16,334 bases of DNA, taken from Eubacteriales bacterium. Lineage in GTDB: Bacteria > Bacillota_A > Clostridia > Christensenellales > Aristaeellaceae. Of this stretch, positions 9,188-16,334 are shown piece after piece. The notes below the pieces were generated by a model. That model was not told the DNA's origin. It saw only the letters and a list, made by a program, of their open reading frames with translations, and did not search any database. Positions within the stretch are counted from its first letter, which is position 1. Each line of letters opens with the position of its first letter. The stretch covers positions 7,914 through 24,247 of the forward strand of contig JAUMYC010000008.1 in the NCBI GenBank assembly GCA_030528845.1, in the 5' to 3' direction. The translations under genes and the position numbers were made by a program.

Positions 9188-12100
9188 ATGCCGAAATTCA
9201 CCCCCCAGCAGCAATCCGCCATCGACGCGCGCGGGAGCGATCTGCTCGTCTCCGCAGCGGCGGGCTCGGGCAAGACGACGGTGCTCGTCGCGCGCGTGCT
9301 CGCGCTCCTTGAAGAGGGCATGGATATCGACCGCCTGCTCATCGTCACCTTCACCCGCGCAGCCGCCTCCGACATGCGCGCCAAGCTGCAGGCGCGGCTG
9401 GAACAGCTCGCCGGGGAAAACGAGCGCTTCCGCGAGCAGCTCGATAAACTGCCCATGGCAGCCATCGGCACGCTGCATTCGCATTGCGCCTCCCTCATGC
9501 GCGAGCATTTCGAAGCCGCCGGGGTGGACCCGGCGTTCCGCATCATGGAACCCGCCGAGGCCGATAAGCTCGCCTCCCTCGCGCTGCGCGAGGCCATGGA
9601 CGAGGTCTACGCGCAGGGCGGCGAAGGGCTGGAGCGCCTCGTCTGCGGGCGGGACACCCGCGCCGTGGCCGAACTCGCCTCCGCCCTCTATCGCTTCGCG
9701 CGCAATCGGCCCGACCCGTGGCTCTGGCTCGAGGACGCCCTCGCGCGCACAGACGGTGAAGAGCTCGCCGCGCGCTGCTGCGCCCTGCTGGAAGAGGACG
9801 CGCGCGCGCTGCTGAGCGAGGCCGAAGCCCTGTACGCACATGCGCACGCGCTCTGCCTGCTGCCCGCAGGCCCGCTGCATTACGCCGGCGCGATCGAGGC
9901 CGACCTTGAACAGCTGCAAAACGCCTCCGCGCTCTCCGGCGGCGGGCTCCGCGCGGCGCTGCAGGGGTTTGCGCAGGCGCGGCCCGGGCGCGGCAAATGC
10001 GACGAAACACTGCTTGAGGAAGTCAAAAAAGCGCGCAAGCGGGCGGGCGAACGCGTCGGCAAGGCCGTCTCCGCGCTGTGCGACCCCGCCTCTGCGCGCG
10101 AGGACATGCGCCTGAACGCGCCCGCACTGCAGACGCTCGTACAGATCGTGCGCGCCATGCACGAACGACTCGAGGCGGAAAAGGACGCGCGCGCCGCCTA
10201 TGATTACGCCGACCTTGAGCAGCGCGCCATCCGCGTGATGCAGCAAAGCGAGGCTGCGCGCGCGATCTCCGGGCGCTACGACGCCGTCTTCGTAGACGAA
10301 TATCAGGATATTTCCGACCTGCAGGAGGCGATCATTCGGCTCACGGCGCGCCCGGGCAGGCTCTTTCTCGTGGGCGACGTCAAGCAGTCCATCTATCGCT
10401 TCCGCCTCGCCGAGCCGGGCCTGTTCATCGCAAAACAGCGCGCCTTCGAGGCGGAGCAGGGCGGCAGGCTGATCCGCCTCAACCGCAATTTCCGCTCCCG
10501 CAGCCGCATCCTCGGCTTCACCAACCGCGTCTTCGCGCATGTCTTCCGGCTCGAGGGCTCCGAGATCGGCTATTCGCCGGACGAGGCGCTCTACCCCGGC
10601 GCGACATGGCCGGACGAAGACCCGCCGGTGGAGGTCGCGCTGCTGAGCGCAGCCGAGGAAAAGAGCGAAGAGGACGAAAGCCCCGCCGACGCCGTGCGCG
10701 AGGGGCTGTTCATCGCCCGGCGCATCGCTGCGCTCGTCGGCACGCCCCTGCACGACCCCTCCACGGGCGAGATACGCCCCGTTCGCTATCGCGATATCGT
10801 GATCCTCGCCCGCACGCGCGAGCGGCTGCTGGCCGTGCGCGACGTCCTCGACGCAGAGGGCGTGCCCTGCTTCGCGGATACGGGCGGCGGCTATGCGCAG
10901 AGCATGGAGATCCGCCATGTGCTCGCTCTGCTCGCGCTGGTGGACAACGGGCGGCGCGACAACGACCTGCTCGCCGCGCTGTTGAGCCCCTGCTTCGGCT
11001 TTTCGCCGGAGGATATCGCGCTCGTGCGCATCGCCTGCCCGAAGGAGAGCTTCCGCGACGCGCTGGAAAAGAGGGCGCAGGAGGCGGATGCGCTGGGCCT
11101 GCGCCTGCAGGATTTCCTCTTCTCCCTTGCGCAGTGGCGCATGCTCTCGCGCAGCCTGCCGCTCGACGAATTCTTAGACCGTTTCCTGCGCGAGACCGGC
11201 TTTGCGGCCTATGTCGGCGCGCTCGCCGGGGGAAAGCGCAGGCTGGCCAACCTCGATCTGCTCTGCGACATGGCCGCGCGCCATATGCAGACGGGCAGCG
11301 GCTCCCTCGCCTCCTTTCTGGACAGCTTCAAGATGCCCGGCGGCGGCGCGGCGGATTACGGTGAGGCGCAGCCTCTGGGCGAGGGCGACGACGTGGTGCG
11401 GCTGATGACCGTGCACAAATCCAAAGGCCTCGAATTCCCCATCGTCATCGGCGCGCAGCTGGAGCGCGATTTCACGCGCAATGCGGCCCGGGGCGAGTTC
11501 GCCGCCCACCGCGACCTCGGCTTTGCCATCGAGCTGCACGACCCCGCCCTGCGCACGCGCCGCGAGACCGTGCTGAGCAAGGCCGTGCACAGCGTCGAAA
11601 ATCTGGAAACGATCAACGAAGAGCTGCGCCTGCTCTACGTGCTCATGACGCGCGCCTCCGATCGGCTCATCCTCGTCGGGCGCGTGAAGGATCTCGAAGG
11701 CGAGAGCGTGCGCTGGCGCGTCGGCGGCGACAACATCCGCCGCATCCACAGCTGGCTCGACGCTGTGGCGCCCTGCGTGCCCGGCCTCGGCGTCGACGGC
11801 GCGCAGGGCGGGGAGACCGAGCTGCGGCTGGAAACTCCCTCGGGCGTGCCGGGCGCGGCAGGCGCCGCCGAAGCTCCCTCCCCGGCGGAATCGCTCGACA
11901 GGCTCCTCGCGCAGGGGCAGGGCGGCTCCTCGCCGGTGCTGGACGAGTCCTACCGCTGGGTCTATCCTCATGTCGAGGAAACGCTCAGCCCGCTCAAGCT
12001 CACCGTCACCTCCATGGCGCGGCAGGTGCTCGGCCCGGCGGAACGGCAGCCCCCGGAGGAAAAGCCCGCGTTCCTCGGCGGCGCGTCGCGGCGTTCGCTC

Positions 12101-12616
12101 GAGCGCGGCACCGCGACCCACGCGGCCCTGTGCGCTCTGGATCTGCCCGCGCTGCGCCATTTCGGCGGCGATGTGCTGCACGCAGCCGTGCGCCAGCAGC
12201 TCGACCTGCTCGCCTTCCGCGGCGTGCTCAGCCGGGAAGAGCGCGCGAGCGTGCGCACTGAGATGCTCGTGCGCTTTCTGGAGAGCGACGTCGGCCAGCG
12301 CGCCTGCGCGGCGCAGCAGCTGCGGCGCGAATGGGCGTTCAACCTGCGCATGCGCGCGCAGGAGGCCCTCGGCCCGGGCGCGCCGGACACAGAAGTGCTC
12401 GTGCAGGGCGTGATCGACTGCTGTTTCATTGAAAACGGCCGCTGGATCCTGCTCGATTACAAGACCGACCGCGCCGACGACGAGGAAGAGCTGCTCGCGC
12501 GCTACGGCCCGCAGCTGCGGCTCTATCGGCGCGCGCTGGAGCAGATCACCGGCATCCCCGTCGCGCAGAGCCTGCTGTGCCTTCTGCGCACGGGCCGCGC
12601 GCTCGAAGTGCAATAA
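9188..12616 (+). CDS. addA: AddA, ATP-dependent helicase/nuclease subunit A
   Basis: A 1142-residue UvrD-like superfamily 1 helicase fused to a C-terminal RecB-type nuclease. As AddAB the protein unwinds and resects double-strand DNA ends to start recombinational repair. Helicase motifs are Walker A AAAGSGKTT (K29, T30), TFTRAAASDM, Walker B VDEYQD (D370, E371), GDVKQSIYRFRLAEP, LNRNFRS and TVHKSKGLEF (H743-F750). The nuclease core is GVIDCCF (D1077) followed by LLDYKTD (D1090-Y-K1092), an intact PD-(D/E)xK site. The final residues (YGPQLRLYRRALE) match the family C-terminus. It is about 90 residues shorter than B. subtilis AddA but looks complete. AAGGAGG (9174-9180) is 7 bases before the ATG, and it ends in tandem stops TAATAA. 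The partner gene addB, normally just upstream, is not here: the upstream gene is lacZ beyond a terminator and a repeat array. Confidence 0.95.
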   Translation: MPKFTPQQQSAIDARGSDLLVSAAAGSGKTTVLVARVLALLEEGMDIDRLLIVTFTRAAASDMRAKLQARLEQLAGENERFREQLDKLPMAAIGTLHSHCASLMREHFEAAGVDPAFRIMEPAEADKLASLALREAMDEVYAQGGEGLERLVCGRDTRAVAELASALYRFARNRPDPWLWLEDALARTDGEELAARCCALLEEDARALLSEAEALYAHAHALCLLPAGPLHYAGAIEADLEQLQNASALSGGGLRAALQGFAQARPGRGKCDETLLEEVKKARKRAGERVGKAVSALCDPASAREDMRLNAPALQTLVQIVRAMHERLEAEKDARAAYDYADLEQRAIRVMQQSEAARAISGRYDAVFVDEYQDISDLQEAIIRLTARPGRLFLVGDVKQSIYRFRLAEPGLFIAKQRAFEAEQGGRLIRLNRNFRSRSRILGFTNRVFAHVFRLEGSEIGYSPDEALYPGATWPDEDPPVEVALLSAAEEKSEEDESPADAVREGLFIARRIAALVGTPLHDPSTGEIRPVRYRDIVILARTRERLLAVRDVLDAEGVPCFADTGGGYAQSMEIRHVLALLALVDNGRRDNDLLAALLSPCFGFSPEDIALVRIACPKESFRDALEKRAQEADALGLRLQDFLFSLAQWRMLSRSLPLDEFLDRFLRETGFAAYVGALAGGKRRLANLDLLCDMAARHMQTGSGSLASFLDSFKMPGGGAADYGEAQPLGEGDDVVRLMTVHKSKGLEFPIVIGAQLERDFTRNAARGEFAAHRDLGFAIELHDPALRTRRETVLSKAVHSVENLETINEELRLLYVLMTRASDRLILVGRVKDLEGESVRWRVGGDNIRRIHSWLDAVAPCVPGLGVDGAQGGETELRLETPSGVPGAAGAAEAPSPAESLDRLLAQGQGGSSPVLDESYRWVYPHVEETLSPLKLTVTSMARQVLGPAERQPPEEKPAFLGGASRRSLERGTATHAALCALDLPALRHFGGDVLHAAVRQQLDLLAFRGVLSREERASVRTEMLVRFLESDVGQRACAAQQLRREWAFNLRMRAQEALGPGAPDTEVLVQGVIDCCFIENGRWILLDYKTDRADDEEELLARYGPQLRLYRRALEQITGIPVAQSLLCLLRTGRALEVQ

Positions 12617-12630
12617 TAAAAAAGCGCAAC

Positions 12631-12668
12631 AAAAAAACCGGAGCCCCGCGCGGTGCTCCGGTTTTTTT
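12631..12668. terminator. Bidirectional terminator between addA and uvrA
   Basis: AAAAAAACCGGAGC (12631-12644) pairs with GCTCCGGTTTTTTT (12655-12668), a 14-bp stem with A-runs on one side and T-runs on the other. It lies between two convergent genes, 15 bases past the addA stop and 10 bases past the uvrA stop, and can serve both. Confidence 0.93.
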
Positions 12669-12677
12669 GTCTGTCGT

Positions 12678-15514
<2,837 letters not shown>

Positions 15515-15518
<4 letters not shown>

Positions 15519-15532
15519 GTTCTTTTCTCCTT
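15515..15532 (-). promoter_or_regulatory. GTGA stop/start overlap and RBS for uvrA
   Basis: On the minus strand the last codons of the isomerase-like gene (K-E-K-R-T-stop) also form the uvrA ribosome-binding site AAGGAG (15527-15532), and its stop TGA (15515-15517) overlaps the uvrA start GTG (15516-15518). The 4-base overlap is a standard sign of translational coupling. Confidence 0.9.
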
Positions 15533-16288
15533 ATATCGTGCGATGCCCTCGCGCAGCCCGCGCTGCGTCTTCACTTCCAGTACGACGCGCTCCACGCCGT
15601 TTGCCTCCGCCGCGCGCAGCGCCCCCTGCCAGTCCATGTCCCCTTCGCCCAACGGCTTGTGATCGCCCCGCGCGTCGGCGTCGTGCAGGTGCATATGCTT
15701 CCAGCGGCCCGCGTGCGCCTCAAAAAACGGACGCGCGCAGCCGCTGCGGTCGTGCCCGGCGTCATAGCAAAGGCAGAAGCATTCCGCCTGCAGCAGCAGC
15801 TCCGCCGCCTCCCGCAGATGCGCCATGCCCGGCCAGCGCGTGTTCTCCAGCGCGATCATCGGGCCCTCCGAGCCGACCTCGGCGGCGCATTCGTCGCGAA
15901 AGCGCGAGAGCAGCCCCGAAAACTGCGGCCAATATTCATCCGCCAGATATACCTTCCCCTGCGGCATGCTGAAATACACGCCCTGCGGAAGATGCATGTT
16001 CAGCAGAGGCACGCCCGCCTCCTTCGCAAGCCGAATGCAGCGCCGGACGCTCTGCCTCCATGCCCGCGCGATCTCCTCGTCAAACGAGCAGGGGTCGGCG
16101 TTTTCGTCCAGATGCAGCGTGCAATACGCCCCGCCCGCGCGCAGCTCCCGCGCCGAAAGCGCCTGCGCCCAGGGAAGGTTCATATTCACTTCCAGAAAAT
16201 CCAGCCCAAGCTCGTCGCGCAGGCGCAGATTTTCCGCAAATGAACCGCATTCGAGCAGCGAGGGCATGCCCAAATCGATTTTTCTCAT
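15515..16288 (-). CDS. Sugar phosphate isomerase/epimerase-like TIM-barrel protein
   Basis: A 257-residue protein of the xylose isomerase-like TIM-barrel/AP endonuclease 2 fold, which contains metal-dependent sugar isomerases and epimerases as well as endonuclease IV. Likely metal ligands are H59 (TLHLDE), H99 (NMHLP), E148 (ALENT), D176 and H179 (YDAGHD), H200 (HMHLHDAD), D209/H210 ([13 protein letters not shown]) and E238 (VLEVK). The set is nearly complete, so it is probably an active enzyme. The N-terminal GAHVS-type motif and other signatures of true endonuclease IV are not seen, which favours a sugar substrate, but the 4-base overlap with uvrA leaves a repair role open. The ATG at 16288 has only a weak purine-rich site upstream (GGTGG). 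First gene of a two-gene operon with uvrA. Confidence 0.8.
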
Positions 16289-16311
16289 CTAAACACACCA
16301 CCACGCTGTTT

Positions 16312-16333
16312 TATATATCCCCCAATATGGGAT
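16312..16333 (-). promoter_or_regulatory. Possible promoter and palindrome at the right edge
   Basis: On the minus strand TATATA (16312-16317) is a candidate -10 box about 24 bases before the isomerase-like ATG; its -35 would lie outside the window. ATCCC (16317-16321) and GGGAT (16329-16333) form a 5-bp inverted repeat just upstream. The region is cut by the window end, so this is tentative. Confidence 0.3.
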
Positions 16334-16334
16334 T

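Overview
The window is a GC-rich stretch of bacterial chromosome. The gene content suggests an anaerobic, probably gut-associated member of the Clostridia (Bacillota): an aldo/keto reductase with a C-terminal 2x[4Fe-4S] domain, an AddA-type (not RecB-type) recombination nuclease, strong AGGAGG ribosome-binding sites and compact U-tailed terminators. The order Oscillospirales or Christensenellales is only a guess from the GC content. I see no rRNA, tRNA, CRISPR array, transposase or phage gene.

Layout, left to right. (1) 1-136 holds an inverted repeat cut by the window edge and the terminator of a Nif3-like metal protein gene (137-970, minus), which has its own promoter and a structured leader. 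(2) A minus-strand pair, aldo/keto reductase (1571-2596) then GNAT acetyltransferase (1146-1565), is joined by a 5-base junction and ends at a terminator at 1106-1137. (3) A divergent promoter region (2597-2768) separates that pair from a plus-strand pair: a Gfo/Idh/MocA oxidoreductase (2769-3896) and a heparinase II/III-like protein that seems to have lost the catalytic histidine block (3940-5610). (4) The terminator of that pair physically overlaps the promoter of a LacZ-type GH2 beta-galactosidase gene (5740-8874). (5) 8875-9187 has a strong terminator and then a dense array of palindromes, including two inverted copies of a two-hairpin module. (6) addA (9188-12616, plus) stands without addB and converges on uvrA (12678-15518, minus), sharing a bidirectional terminator. 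(7) uvrA is translationally coupled (GTGA overlap) to an upstream TIM-barrel sugar isomerase/epimerase-like gene (15515-16288, minus).

Functionally, the middle of the window (about 1.5-8.9 kb) looks like carbohydrate metabolism: two NAD(P)-type oxidoreductases, a lyase-fold protein and a beta-galactosidase, with no transporter or regulator visible. The right half is DNA repair (AddA, UvrA) with one sugar-isomerase-like gene attached. I did not find a clearly new multi-gene system. The best leads are the degenerate heparinase-like protein paired with a Gfo/Idh oxidoreductase, the fused terminator/promoter before lacZ, the REPIN-like palindrome array before addA, and the coupling of a TIM-barrel enzyme to uvrA.
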